64,000 nt of DNA from Gammaproteobacteria bacterium (GTDB taxonomy: Bacteria; Pseudomonadota; Gammaproteobacteria; UBA4575). Every line of letters begins with the position of its first letter. The stretch's first letter is position 1. The stretch spans positions 320,001 through 384,000 of the forward strand of contig CP046178.1 in assembly GCA_014075255.1 (NCBI GenBank). Direction: 5' to 3'. This document shows positions 8,801 to 17,800 of this stretch, in pieces. The notes below the pieces were generated by a model, which worked only from the letters and a program-made list of their open reading frames with translations, did no database searches and was not told the origin of the DNA. The translations under genes were made by a program, and so were the position numbers.

Positions 8801-9087
8801 TACTGACTTAAGTATCTAGTATGACGAATTGCGATATTGTAGAAGGTAACCCTCCTAAAAAAAGTTGGTAAAACAGCAATTATTTCAAGGCAAAACGCAT
8901 CTATATTTTAGGTATACGAGGATTTAAAAATATTAAATTTTCAATTACTTGAGAAATGTATTGCATTCAATTTCTTTGCTCATTATCGTGCTTAATAACT
9001 ACTGTATATCTACTTGATATACGGCTATCTGAAATTAAGATCATTGACTAAAGACAATATAATCAACAGGAATTCTTTTTAATTCTT

Positions 9088-9786
9088 ATGAGTGTGGATT
9101 CTTCAATTTTTAGAATTGTGGTAGCAGATGACCATGCGTTAGTGCGGGGTGGTCTTGTTCAATTAGTTAAGCTGGTTGAAGAGAATGTAGAAATTGTTGA
9201 GACTAATGATTTTCAGCAAACTTTAGAGTATCTAAAAGAAGGGATGCCTGTTGATTTGTTATTGCTGGATCTTTTAATGCCGGGCATGAGCGGCATGGAA
9301 GGCATTAAGCAAATTTGTAAAGAATGGCCCGAGGTACCTATTATAGTAGTTTCGGCAAGAGAGCATGTGGCTGCAATACGCAGTGCACTGGCTGCGGGTG
9401 CTATGGGATATATACCTAAGACATCATCGCCAGACGTGATGATGAGTGCAATTAAATTAGTACTATCTGGAGGAGTCTATGTTCCGCCACATGTTTTAGG
9501 TACAAGTTCTTCTAACGATGACCCCACACAAGAACAAGCAAATTCAGCAGAATTATTTGGGAATTCTTTAGAGCAGGGCTATGCACAGCTTACTCCTCGG
9601 CAATTAGAAGTATTAGATCTCATGGCATTGGGTAAACCGAACAGAGACATTGCTAATGATCTTGGTTTAAACGTCGGCACGGTAAAAATGCATTCATCGC
9701 GCATTTTTAAAACCTTAAATGTGCAAAATCGTACAGAAGCTGTAGCAATGTACGCACAAATTAAGAGAGATAAAGAGTTCTCTTAA
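9088..9786 (+). CDS. NarL/FixJ-family response regulator
   Basis: This is a DNA-binding response regulator of 232 residues. The receiver domain spans about 1-125, with the acidic pair Asp14/Asp15, phosphoacceptor Asp61 (LLLLDLLMPG) and Lys111. A linker follows, then a LuxR-type helix-turn-helix at about 167-225 (LTPRQLEVLDLMALGKPNRD). It is divergent from the transporter operon and convergent with the hybrid histidine kinase, which is its likely partner. It probably controls the amide genes through the shared upstream element. The start ATG at 9088 has only a weak ribosome site. Confidence 0.9.
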   Translation: MSVDSSIFRIVVADDHALVRGGLVQLVKLVEENVEIVETNDFQQTLEYLKEGMPVDLLLLDLLMPGMSGMEGIKQICKEWPEVPIIVVSAREHVAAIRSALAAGAMGYIPKTSSPDVMMSAIKLVLSGGVYVPPHVLGTSSSNDDPTQEQANSAELFGNSLEQGYAQLTPRQLEVLDLMALGKPNRDIANDLGLNVGTVKMHSSRIFKTLNVQNRTEAVAMYAQIKRDKEFS

Positions 9787-9879
9787 ATCTAGGCCAGATT
9801 AATTTCGTTTTTATTATTAAAATAATTAATTTTGTGACGAGCTTTAAGATTAGCACCTGTGCAGATTGCTACCCATGAT

Positions 9880-11955
9880 TTATGAAGCAGAGACTTTAAG
9901 CTGATCTGTAGGTTGTGAAGTTTCATTAGACTCAACAATTAAATGAGAGATAAGTGCTCTTAATTTGGCGGGATGTACTGGTTTCGATAGTACGCGGTAT
10001 CCGTGATCTGCAATTTTACGAACTTCGCTTGTGTCCGCTTCACCGGTAATAATAAATGCGGGAACTGGATAGCCTAGTTTTGCAACAATATTATTGATGG
10101 CTTGCACACCATTGACACTTCCGGGTAGTCGATAATCAGCAATTATGATGTCGGGGATATTTTGTGGATCAAATATCAAGCGTTCTGCTTCTTGTGCAAA
10201 TTTAGCACTGATGACATTGCATTCCCAAGATTCCAGCAGTTGTGTGGTTGCATTCAGTACCATCTCATCGTCTTCGATCAACAAGACAGAAGCGTTATTT
10301 AAACCTAATAAGTTTGTTTCATAGGGTCTTGGTTGAATAGGCTGTGTGGATTTGTTACCCAATTCGACAATCACTGCAAAACGCGATCCTTGATTAACTT
10401 CGGAAGAATGTTCTATTTGATGATTTAGGCATATAGAAAGTCTGCGAACAATCGCTAAGCCAAGCCCCAACCCTTTGCCGCGGTCGCGTTCTTTGTTATC
10501 CAATTGATGGAAATCATCAAAAATAGCATCACGTTGATGCTTCGGTATGCCAGGGCCAGTGTCCAATACTTCAATAGAGAGTTTTCCCATTCTGCGCCGA
10601 CATCCCAATAAGACACGGCCTGTATCTGTATAGCGAATGGCATTGGCCACAAAGTTTCCGATAATTTGTTCTAGTAAAATTGGGTCACTACGTACGTATA
10701 CACTTGAGGGCACAATGTGCAATGCAATTCCTTTTCGATATGACATTGGCCGAAAACTACGTGCCACCCTGTGCAACACTTCTTGTATAGCAAAGTCTTC
10801 GATTTGAGGTTTCACTGCACCTGCTTCCAATTGAGACACATCTAAAATAGAATTTAATAAGCGTCCAGTTGATATGGAAACTGCGTCGATATCTGAAACA
10901 ATTTTAAGTAAATTTCTGTCTTTAATTTTTTGTTGCAATGCTGTGATATACATTTGCATGGCATGTAGTGGTTGGCGAAGATCGTGACTTGCAGCAGCTA
11001 AGAATTGTGATTTAGCCCGATTTGCTTTTTCAGCATCTTCTTTCGCGTCACGTAGGTTTTTATCTTGTGCACTTAAGTCATGTTTTAGCTTATTGAAACT
11101 CCGGCTTACCATTCCTAGTTCATCACCGCGAGACATTAATTCTTTTTCAAGTGATGAATCTTCAACATTGTGCAGAGCACTAATGGAATTGATAGTGTCC
11201 GTAAGCGCATGTAAAGGATCAGATATATTTTTTTTCACAACATAGTAAAAAACAGTGATAACAAAGCAAATTGTGATAATTGAAGCCAGTATGGTGAAGC
11301 TGGATGCAGTGTTTTCTACGCGGTCTGCATATTCTACCGACGCGTCGTTGAGATTACTTAGCTCGCTAACGAGTGTGTCTAGTTCAGAAATAAGTGTTTT
11401 TTCGCTTGCTGCAACATCTGAAACCATTTCCATTCCCATTAGGAATGAGCCGTCTTCCACGTGTCGAAATACTTTTTCGGCACGAATGTTGTGAATGCGA
11501 CTTGCTTGTCTGAGGCTGGAAAGTTGACGTAGTAAGTTCTGGCTATATTCTCTAATTAAGTTATTTTGTTCATCTTTTTGAGAGGCCGCTTTCGTAATGA
11601 GTTTATCAGCCCAATCAATTTCTTCATTGATGTTGCTATGATCTTCTTGGTAACGCCCACGAGCAGCGATATATGCTTCTTCAGCTTCTTTGTCATAGAC
11701 CACGCGATCGCCAACAAAGATAATGTCTTTTAAGTTTAGTCGGCTATCTTGTATTTGATGACGAATCGATTCGGATGAGTTAAATAGTGGCAAGTATAAG
11801 TCTGATGTTTGTTTAACTACATTGCCTACTGAACTAATTTGTGAGAGTGCGATTGTAGTTACGACTGAGTAAGAAAAAATTTCAAGAAATATAATTGTCA
11901 GAACTTTTTGTCCAACTGACATGCTGTTAATAATATTTTTAACTTTTCTTTTCAT
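9880..11955 (-). CDS. Hybrid sensor histidine kinase with C-terminal receiver
   Basis: This is a membrane sensor kinase of 691 residues. Membrane segments lie at about 17-40 and 219-240, with a mostly helical periplasmic sensor domain between them. A HAMP-like region and coiled coil (about 241-315) follow. The phosphorylation site is His324 (AASHDLRQPLHAM), and the ATPase domain has NAIRYTDTG, DTGPGI and GKGLGLGLAI. A receiver domain occupies about 555-675 with Asp607 and Lys658. The H-box SHDLRQPL is typical of kinases that work with NarL-type regulators. The binding-protein gene 43 bp upstream on the same strand suggests that a ligand-loaded periplasmic protein presents the signal, which is an inference. 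Confidence 0.9.
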   Translation of the reverse strand: MKRKVKNIINSMSVGQKVLTIIFLEIFSYSVVTTIALSQISSVGNVVKQTSDLYLPLFNSSESIRHQIQDSRLNLKDIIFVGDRVVYDKEAEEAYIAARGRYQEDHSNINEEIDWADKLITKAASQKDEQNNLIREYSQNLLRQLSSLRQASRIHNIRAEKVFRHVEDGSFLMGMEMVSDVAASEKTLISELDTLVSELSNLNDASVEYADRVENTASSFTILASIITICFVITVFYYVVKKNISDPLHALTDTINSISALHNVEDSSLEKELMSRGDELGMVSRSFNKLKHDLSAQDKNLRDAKEDAEKANRAKSQFLAAASHDLRQPLHAMQMYITALQQKIKDRNLLKIVSDIDAVSISTGRLLNSILDVSQLEAGAVKPQIEDFAIQEVLHRVARSFRPMSYRKGIALHIVPSSVYVRSDPILLEQIIGNFVANAIRYTDTGRVLLGCRRRMGKLSIEVLDTGPGIPKHQRDAIFDDFHQLDNKERDRGKGLGLGLAIVRRLSICLNHQIEHSSEVNQGSRFAVIVELGNKSTQPIQPRPYETNLLGLNNASVLLIEDDEMVLNATTQLLESWECNVISAKFAQEAERLIFDPQNIPDIIIADYRLPGSVNGVQAINNIVAKLGYPVPAFIITGEADTSEVRKIADHGYRVLSKPVHPAKLRALISHLIVESNETSQPTDQLKVSAS

Positions 11956-11998
11956 TTTTTACTTAAAATAATATCTCTTATTTAAAGGCTGAGAATAT

Positions 11999-13303
11999 TT
12001 AAGAAGCTGCTTTGACAATTTTACCATTTGGCAAATGTAAGCCAGTGGTCGAACATTCGCCGCGTTGTGGGTAGAGAATATATGGGTTGGGTGGTATTGC
12101 TTGATCTTGTTGTGATAATAGTTTTACTTGACCAGTAGCATCAAATTTCCCAATTTTAGGCGTGAGCCAACTGTTAAAGTTTTTTTGGTCTATGCGTACT
12201 GCACCTTCTGGCGATTCTTGATCGGTTAATTCTAGCCCAGCAGAGTACTGTCGTAATTTCATTGGGTTAATTGCAGATTCACCTTCTTCTTTAACAAGTA
12301 GTTCTACCGCTTTTTTAAAATAAAGGAAGGTCAAATAAGTTTCTTCCATATTGTAGTGCGTAACGCCACTGTCACCGTATTGACTACCAAGGAATTCATC
12401 AACAAATTGCTGATTGGTTTCATTGTTTAAGCTTTGAAAATAGGGTGCAGAAAGTATATGGCCTTCACCATATTCCTTACCCATTAGTTTCACTTCCATT
12501 TCAGATGTAGTTAATGAGGCAGTCGGCAACATTTCTGGACTAAAACCTGCCTTAAAATATTCTTTTCTAAGAAATATGTCTGAATCTCCAACTACAGTAG
12601 AAAATATCCAATCAGGTTGGAGTTTTTTTATTTTCTTGAAGATTGGGTCAAATCCTGCTTGGCCGAGTGGCATATAAGATTCGCCAGTCAGTTCTCCATT
12701 CGACTTTTCGAGCCAACGTTGTGCGTTTCGATTAGATTCTTTAGGCCAGACATAGTTTGAGCCAATGAAATAAGCTCTAGGCCCAAAATGTTTAACCATA
12801 TAAGGGATTAGGTCGTAAGAGTGCTGATTCGCTATTGGACCAGTACATATTATATGTTGCCAGCATTCGCGCCCTTCATAGCAAGTTGGATAATAAAACA
12901 ATCCATTATTTAAAGTAACTAATGGCATTACAGCGCGTCGACTTGCAGAGGTATACCCGCCAAAAGTTGCAAGCACATTTTCTTTTAACATCAAGCTTTG
13001 AATGCCTTCTCGATAGGCTTTCATATCCGATCTTGCATCGACAACAATGGGTTCAATTTGAAAACCAGCGACCCCGCCATTTTTATTGATTTTATCTACC
13101 CAATAAAGGCCAACGTCTCGGGAAGGTTTTTCAATAACACTAAGATGGCCGCTCAATGACCATAGCAAGCCAATTTTAATGGTGCCGTGTTTCGTTATCC
13201 AAGGTGAGCTAGCCCGCGCGCTTGATAGCTGTGGGAAAAATGGTGTTAGCAATGATGGGGCTGCACATGAGGCTTTGAGGAAGTCTCGACGATTTATAGC
13301 CAT
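11999..13303 (-). CDS. Tat-exported amide/urea-type binding protein linked to the histidine kinase
   Basis: This 434-residue homologue of the transporter binding protein at 7250-8584 shares IKIGLLWSLSGHLSVIEKP, YYPTCYEGRECWQH, GPIANQHSYDLIPYM and NYVWPKESNRNAQ. A twin-arginine signal (NRRDFLKAS) precedes a hydrophobic stretch ending near residue 32. It has no permease or ATPase genes of its own. It is followed after 43 bp by the hybrid kinase gene, so the simplest reading is a periplasmic ligand sensor that talks to that kinase. A second binding protein for the same ABC importer is the alternative. Confidence 0.85.
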   Translation of the reverse strand: MAINRRDFLKASCAAPSLLTPFFPQLSSARASSPWITKHGTIKIGLLWSLSGHLSVIEKPSRDVGLYWVDKINKNGGVAGFQIEPIVVDARSDMKAYREGIQSLMLKENVLATFGGYTSASRRAVMPLVTLNNGLFYYPTCYEGRECWQHIICTGPIANQHSYDLIPYMVKHFGPRAYFIGSNYVWPKESNRNAQRWLEKSNGELTGESYMPLGQAGFDPIFKKIKKLQPDWIFSTVVGDSDIFLRKEYFKAGFSPEMLPTASLTTSEMEVKLMGKEYGEGHILSAPYFQSLNNETNQQFVDEFLGSQYGDSGVTHYNMEETYLTFLYFKKAVELLVKEEGESAINPMKLRQYSAGLELTDQESPEGAVRIDQKNFNSWLTPKIGKFDATGQVKLLSQQDQAIPPNPYILYPQRGECSTTGLHLPNGKIVKAAS

Positions 13304-13324
13304 AGTTTAAATATGCCAGGCAAG

Positions 13325-13354
13325 TTTATGAATATCAAAATATTAGTTCATAAA
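13325..13354 (-). promoter_or_regulatory. Dyad upstream of the sensor binding-protein gene
   Basis: TTTATGAA and TTCATAAA form a perfect inverted repeat with a 14-base spacer, starting 21 bp before the binding-protein start codon. The position suits an operator or activator site. It does not match the 64-bp element. No regulator can be assigned. Confidence 0.3.
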
Positions 13355-13484
13355 GTGTAACGTTTCACGCCTACAAAGAAAGGGGTTAATTCTATAATAT
13401 TGCTTTTAGCGAGTACTTATGTGAGAAATTCACATATAAATTAACTGCAGCTTGAAAATACACTGCTTGTGTTAAGCGTGGTAA

Positions 13485-14171
13485 TTAGGAATGGCTCGAT
13501 CGATTTAGCAGCTTTGAAAATTCAACCAAATTTTTTGCTGTAATATCAGGAGCATATTCCCAAGGATCAAATATATTGCTCGGATCACGTTGTATCCATG
13601 CTGCATTTAATCCTGCAGACTTTCCTCCAATTACATCAAAGGGATTGCTTGATATAACCCAACAATCGGCAGGGTCTGCATCTGTTTTTAATGCGAGGTA
13701 TCTATAGACTTTCGGGTTTGGCTTGAAAGTTTGTAATTTGTCTACACTAATTATGTCTGCAAGATAATTGATTAACCCTGCATTAGATAATAATGTATTT
13801 AATGTCGATTCAACTCCATTCGAAAATGCTACCAATGTATGGTTATTTTGTTTTAGTAGTTCGAATGCGGGAACTACATCGGGGAATACTTTAAGATTCG
13901 AATACAAATTAAGAAGATTTTCTTCTTCTTTGCTTGGGAAACTTACATCTAAACATTCAGCTGCAAACTGCATAGCTTGTTGTATGCAAATATCAAAATT
14001 TTGATATTGATTCATTAATCCGCGGCGAAAAGTATATTCGAGTTGCTTTTGTCTCCATATCTCTGCAAACGGTATAGCTTTATTACCAATTAGACTCTGT
14101 AAATAGACGCTTATTTCTATAGGGTCAACCAGTGTCCCATAAACATCGAATCCAATTGTTATCTTTTTCAC
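13485..14171 (-). CDS. HAD superfamily, (S)-2-haloacid dehalogenase type II
   Basis: The protein has 228 residues, the usual length of L-2-haloacid dehalogenases, which convert 2-haloalkanoates to 2-hydroxyacids. Motif I is FDVYGTLVDP with nucleophile Asp9. Motif II is FSNGVES, the conserved lysine lies in KPNPKVY, and motif IV is SSNPFDVIGGKSAG. These match the dehalogenase branch rather than general HAD phosphatases. It stands alone on the minus strand in the amide island. A link could be haloacetamide to haloacetate (via the amidase) to glycolate, but this is speculative. No signal peptide is present. Confidence 0.82.
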   Translation of the reverse strand: MKKITIGFDVYGTLVDPIEISVYLQSLIGNKAIPFAEIWRQKQLEYTFRRGLMNQYQNFDICIQQAMQFAAECLDVSFPSKEEENLLNLYSNLKVFPDVVPAFELLKQNNHTLVAFSNGVESTLNTLLSNAGLINYLADIISVDKLQTFKPNPKVYRYLALKTDADPADCWVISSNPFDVIGGKSAGLNAAWIQRDPSNIFDPWEYAPDITAKNLVEFSKLLNRSSHS

Positions 14172-14418
14172 GTTTTATGTCTCTGGGTTTTTCTTATTTT
14201 CTAACTATATATTTATGTAATAACAATCTTGAGTAAACTTGAGAAATTCAGTGATGAAATTTGCTGGGATGGTATTTTGCAAAACAATCAAAATCAATAT
14301 ATGGGAATAAAACATTACCGTTAACATCCTTAAAACATCATATTAAGCCGAAAATAGCTTATTCATTAGAATTTCTTGCCGATATTGCATAAGTCATCAT
14401 TCTCTTAGTGGAGACATT

Positions 14419-14742
14419 GTGCTTTTTAAGCTAGGGACAGCAATCCTATTAATCTCAATACTCTCAGCTGCATCCGCAGACGAGATAGTTACTTACTTAA
14501 TATACACACGTGCGGATACGGGTGAGATAATACAAGGCACTGCGTTTACAGATAGTGATCAATGGGAGGTCGATGGGTTTGTAATGCTTGAACATGACAA
14601 GAAAACTAAATTCACCGGAAGTTGGACACGGCAGGGCACAATAGAAGCAGTAGATATTAATGGGAACATGTATATGTTTGATGTTGTTATGGTGATCAAT
14701 AATGATCAAGCACTGACGTTAACGGGTATTTATTTAATTTAG
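14419..14742 (+). CDS. Small secreted protein of unknown function
   Basis: This protein of 107 residues starts with GTG at 14419. Residues 1-20 look like a Sec signal peptide (LGTAILLISILSAASA, cleavage before DEIVTY). The mature part of about 87 residues is predicted to be mostly beta strand, with alternating hydrophobic and polar residues and no cysteine. I do not recognise a family. It is flanked by the dehalogenase and the convergent urea channel gene; 247 bp upstream hold no other feature I can name. Confidence 0.5.
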   Translation: MLFKLGTAILLISILSAASADEIVTYLIYTRADTGEIIQGTAFTDSDQWEVDGFVMLEHDKKTKFTGSWTRQGTIEAVDINGNMYMFDVVMVINNDQALTLTGIYLI

Positions 14743-14805
14743 TTCAAGCAAGTCCTCGTCAGCATACCAATCTACTTGGTTTTCCATCTTTGGTTATTCA
14801 TTACT

Positions 14806-15663
14806 TCAATCTAAGGTCGTGCCTTTATTATTGACCTTTTCATAATATAGATAAGCAACAGTTATCACCCAAGATACGAATACAAAAGGTGCGGTGAGTG
14901 ATGGCCAGCCAGATAAAATAAACGCCTGGGTAACAAAAACAGTTAATACGATACCAATCAACGGGAATATTATTGGTTTCATGTTTTGTAATGCAATAGC
15001 TGTCAATACTGCGCTGAATCCATAAAGACCATTTTGAATATTTGCATCCGGATAGTTTAGTGATTGTGCAAGTAGCCAAGTTAATGTTGTCGCAATCAAG
15101 GCCCATACGAAACTTGATTTTGAACAAAGCAAAATAGCGAATAACATTATTGCGCCAGTGATTCCGTTTCCCTGAATATATACTTGACCCACGGCTTCTC
15201 CTAAGCCCGCCGTATGTATGTTATCGACAAAGTTTAAAATATCATTTGCAGGTTGTAGTGTTATGAAGTCTTGAATGAGGATGATAAACCAGGTGATAAA
15301 AACAAAAGGAGCTGTAAATGCAGGGAGTTTTAAATACTTAGGGATCCATTGAGTAACAAAAACAGATAGTACGCAGCTCAAAATGAAAACGATGAGAGAT
15401 GTAATTGTGGTTTGAAAAATATATATATTTGCGATCCCAATTAAGGTTGCGTTGTACCCAAAGATTCCTAAAGCAATATCTTTTTTATCAAAATTGAGAA
15501 TTTTTGCGGAAGCAGTGCCAATAACAGCTCCAAAGAACGCACCTAGTGCCATTTTCCACGAGTGAACGGCAATGCCCGTCAAAATTATTAAACCAGATAA
15601 AGAACAGGGTTGAACGATGACTTGTGCAATGCCAGACATCGTGTGTTTAAAAAAATTAATCAC
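14806..15663 (-). CDS. UT-family urea transporter
   Basis: This is a urea channel of the UT/Yut family, 285 residues, with two homologous halves of about five membrane helices each. The repeated signatures LPAFTAPFVFITW (first half) and LTAPFVFVSW (second half), and GYNATLIGIA with GFSAVLTAIAL, are the typical UT selectivity-filter regions. It would let urea, and possibly small amides, cross the inner membrane passively. No urease genes are in the window. It replaces in function the AmiS-type channel seen beside amiE in Pseudomonas. It is divergent from amiC. Confidence 0.88.
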   Translation of the reverse strand: MINFFKHTMSGIAQVIVQPCSLSGLIILTGIAVHSWKMALGAFFGAVIGTASAKILNFDKKDIALGIFGYNATLIGIANIYIFQTTITSLIVFILSCVLSVFVTQWIPKYLKLPAFTAPFVFITWFIILIQDFITLQPANDILNFVDNIHTAGLGEAVGQVYIQGNGITGAIMLFAILLCSKSSFVWALIATTLTWLLAQSLNYPDANIQNGLYGFSAVLTAIALQNMKPIIFPLIGIVLTVFVTQAFILSGWPSLTAPFVFVSWVITVAYLYYEKVNNKGTTLD

Positions 15664-15834
15664 TTTAGGTATTATGTTTATTTTTTATAAAAGTAATTTA
15701 ATAGAGAGAGTTTCACTCTAAAGTTATTTTTAGCTATTGTATAATCTTTATCGCTTAAATTAATAGAATTTATTAACAAGTTGGCTATCAATGCTTTAAG
15801 CTTTCTAGCATTGTAATACGCTAAGGCTGTTTAT

Positions 15835-16992
15835 ATGATTAAGTCTTCATGGAAAGTTGGTATTTTATTTTCTAAAACAGGTGCCACCTCTGTTATTGAG
15901 CAGACTCAATTAAATGCGACTTTGCTTGCTATTCGTGAAATCAATGCGCGAGGTGGTGTGAATGGTCGACGCATTGAGCCGATTGTTTATGATCCGGAAT
16001 CTAACCCGGAAAAGTTTCGACAACTTGCTAGGCGTTTAATTACTAAAGACTCCGCAAATATCATCTTTGGTTGTTACATGTCCAGTGCTCGCAAGGCGGT
16101 GATACCTATTGTTGAAGATTATAACGGCTTGTTGTGGTATCCAACATTGTATGAAGGGTTTGAATATTCAAAAAATGTTATTTATTCCGGTGCGACACCC
16201 AATCAAAATAGCATGTTCTTGGCGCGCTATTTGCTTAGTCAATACGGGAATCGTTTTTATTTTGTCGGTTCTAATTATATTTATCCTTATGAATCAAATC
16301 GGATCATGAAAGATATTTTGCAATCTACAGGAGGCAAGGTGGTTGCAGAAAAATATCTTCCCTTGAATGCAAGCAATGAAGATATTGATCCAATATTAGT
16401 AGATATTCTAGAAAAACGCCCGAATGTGATATTCAGTACGATAGTAGGAGCAGCAACCAGTAAATTTTATAAGAGTTATTGGCGTGCAGGTTTGCAACCA
16501 AGGCAAATGCCTATAGCAAGCCTTACTACAAGTGAAGCAGAAGTAACTGCAATGGGTCATGAGGTAGGTTCGGGACATATTACTGCAGCACCATATTTTG
16601 AAACGGTAGATACACCTGCTAACAAACAATTTGTTAACCGTTATAAATCTATGTTTGGAGCATCAGAGTGCACAAATGCGTGCGCAGAAGCTGCTTATTT
16701 TCAAGTTAATCTTTTTGCAGATGTATTGCGTCGTGTAGGGACTATGGATACGGATATAGTCCGTACTGCGGCGCTCGGAACTATTTTTGATGCGCCTGAA
16801 GGCACTATACAAATAGATCCAGACAATCATCACACCTATTTATGGCCCAAAATTGGGCGAGTCGACAGTCATGGCAAGTTCCAAATTGTTGCAGAAACCG
16901 ATGCACCGGTTAAGCCTGACCCTTATCTAGTTGATTTAGGCTCTGATAAAAGTCTAAATCGTATGCAATATTACGAAAGTGAGCTGAATTAA
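15835..16992 (+). CDS. amiC: Cytoplasmic amide sensor and AmiR inhibitor
   Basis: The 385-residue protein has the two-lobed periplasmic-binding fold but no signal peptide: it begins MIKSSWKVGILFSKTGATSV. AmiC binds amides in the cytoplasm and releases AmiR from inhibition. The length equals that of Pseudomonas AmiC, and the family segments INARGGVNGRRIEP, LLWYPTLYEGFE, GSNYIYPYESNRI and SLTTSEAEV are present. The gene lies two bases before amiR, as expected for a stoichiometric complex. A good -10 box (TATAAT at 15740) lies upstream. Confidence 0.93.
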   Translation: MIKSSWKVGILFSKTGATSVIEQTQLNATLLAIREINARGGVNGRRIEPIVYDPESNPEKFRQLARRLITKDSANIIFGCYMSSARKAVIPIVEDYNGLLWYPTLYEGFEYSKNVIYSGATPNQNSMFLARYLLSQYGNRFYFVGSNYIYPYESNRIMKDILQSTGGKVVAEKYLPLNASNEDIDPILVDILEKRPNVIFSTIVGAATSKFYKSYWRAGLQPRQMPIASLTTSEAEVTAMGHEVGSGHITAAPYFETVDTPANKQFVNRYKSMFGASECTNACAEAAYFQVNLFADVLRRVGTMDTDIVRTAALGTIFDAPEGTIQIDPDNHHTYLWPKIGRVDSHGKFQIVAETDAPVKPDPYLVDLGSDKSLNRMQYYESELN

Positions 16993-16994
16993 TT

Positions 16995-17597
16995 ATGGCC
17001 ATAGAAATATTAAAAGATCTTCGTAAATTACAGGTTCTTGTAGTGCACCCTAATGATGAACAAGGTGGTGATATTTGTCAGCACATCGAACGAATTGGTT
17101 GTAAAGTTAGAATGGTTTGGCCTTGTCCAAATGATATTAATTCCGATACTGATGTAGTTCTTTTGCAATCTTTGCATGAACATCCATTCACTGATAAACC
17201 ACTATGGTTAAAAGAAGATAAGAACAGTCCTACCATTATTGCAATAGTTGATTATGAAAACCCAACGGTATTGCAGACCGTTTATGAATTAGGCGCCCAC
17301 GGGATTATCAATACACCTGTGCGTCCATTTGGTTTGTTAGCTAATTTAGTCATCGCAAGAACGCGTTGGCGAAAAGAATTGGCATTGACTTCTAGAGTGG
17401 AGAAACTTGAAACTAAATTAAGAAAAATTCATGCAATCGAGCATGCGGTTGCAATACTTGAGCGAGCCAATGATATTAGTCATGAGCAAGCTTATGAATT
17501 TATTCGCAGCAGGGCAATGGAGCGTCGCGTGACTACAGAGGATATTGCTCAAGAAATAGTTAATGCAGATAAAACTTTAGAGGTTAATGTCAAATAA
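16995..17597 (+). CDS. amiR: ANTAR-domain transcription antiterminator
   Basis: AmiR, 200 residues, is an RNA-binding antiterminator that allows transcription through the amiE leader terminator when AmiC is bound to amide. Residues 1-125 form a pseudo-receiver domain without the phosphorylation aspartate. A coiled coil (about 130-150) leads into the C-terminal ANTAR domain (about 145-198, with AIEHAVAILERANDISHEQA and AMERRVTTEDIAQEI). The match to Pseudomonas AmiR covers the full length. A candidate leader terminator lies 164 bp downstream, directly before amiE, as the mechanism requires. Confidence 0.93.
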   Translation: MAIEILKDLRKLQVLVVHPNDEQGGDICQHIERIGCKVRMVWPCPNDINSDTDVVLLQSLHEHPFTDKPLWLKEDKNSPTIIAIVDYENPTVLQTVYELGAHGIINTPVRPFGLLANLVIARTRWRKELALTSRVEKLETKLRKIHAIEHAVAILERANDISHEQAYEFIRSRAMERRVTTEDIAQEIVNADKTLEVNVK

Positions 17598-17653
17598 AAC
17601 CTGTAAATCCAGGACATTAATATGAGTGTAAATATCAATTAGGCAATGCGTCC

Positions 17654-17682
17654 TTGACGTATTCAAAAAATTAGTCTAAAAA
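17654..17682 (+). promoter_or_regulatory. amiE: Candidate promoter of the amiE leader
   Basis: TTGACG at 17654-17659 and TAAAAA at 17677-17682 are separated by 17 bp. Transcripts would start near 17690 and run into the leader hairpins and terminator before amiE. In Pseudomonas, the amiE leader is transcribed constitutively and controlled by antitermination, and this layout fits that. Confidence 0.45.
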
Positions 17683-17695
17683 GTTAAGTAACTCA

Positions 17696-17743
17696 TAGCA
17701 TTCTTGCTAGTTAAAATTTACAGAACCAATAATGCTTCTGTAA
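17696..17743 (+). ncRNA. amiE leader hairpins, candidate AmiR target
   Basis: Two stem-loops lie between the candidate promoter and the terminator. One has a 4-bp stem TAGC/GCTA with a six-base loop (17696-17709). The other has an 8-bp stem TTACAGAA/TTCTGTAA with a ten-base loop (17718-17743). ANTAR proteins bind tandem hexaloop hairpins. The first loop has the right size, but the conserved loop A1/G4 pattern is not clearly present in both, so the exact binding site remains unproven. Confidence 0.4.
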
Positions 17744-17760
17744 TTACTAAAATTGGGCAA

Positions 17761-17800
17761 AAAAGCCCTCACGGATGTTTATATCCGTGAGGGCTTTTTT
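17761..17800 (+). terminator. Intrinsic terminator in the amiE leader (attenuator)
   Basis: A perfect 16-bp stem (AAAAGCCCTCACGGAT and its complement) with a six-base loop is followed by a run of T. It lies between amiR and amiE, 134 bp before the amiE start. This is the expected target of AmiR antitermination: terminated without amide, read through with amide. The stretch 17598-17934 holds no other gene. Confidence 0.9.

Noticed and set aside
8585-9087. A sigma-54 promoter near the TGGCC of the shared element
   Set aside because: The spacing and the -12 box do not fit the consensus in either copy.
17598-17800. A textbook dual-hexaloop ANTAR motif
   Set aside because: Hairpins are present and one has a six-base loop, but the conserved A and G positions are not found in both, so only a general leader call is made.
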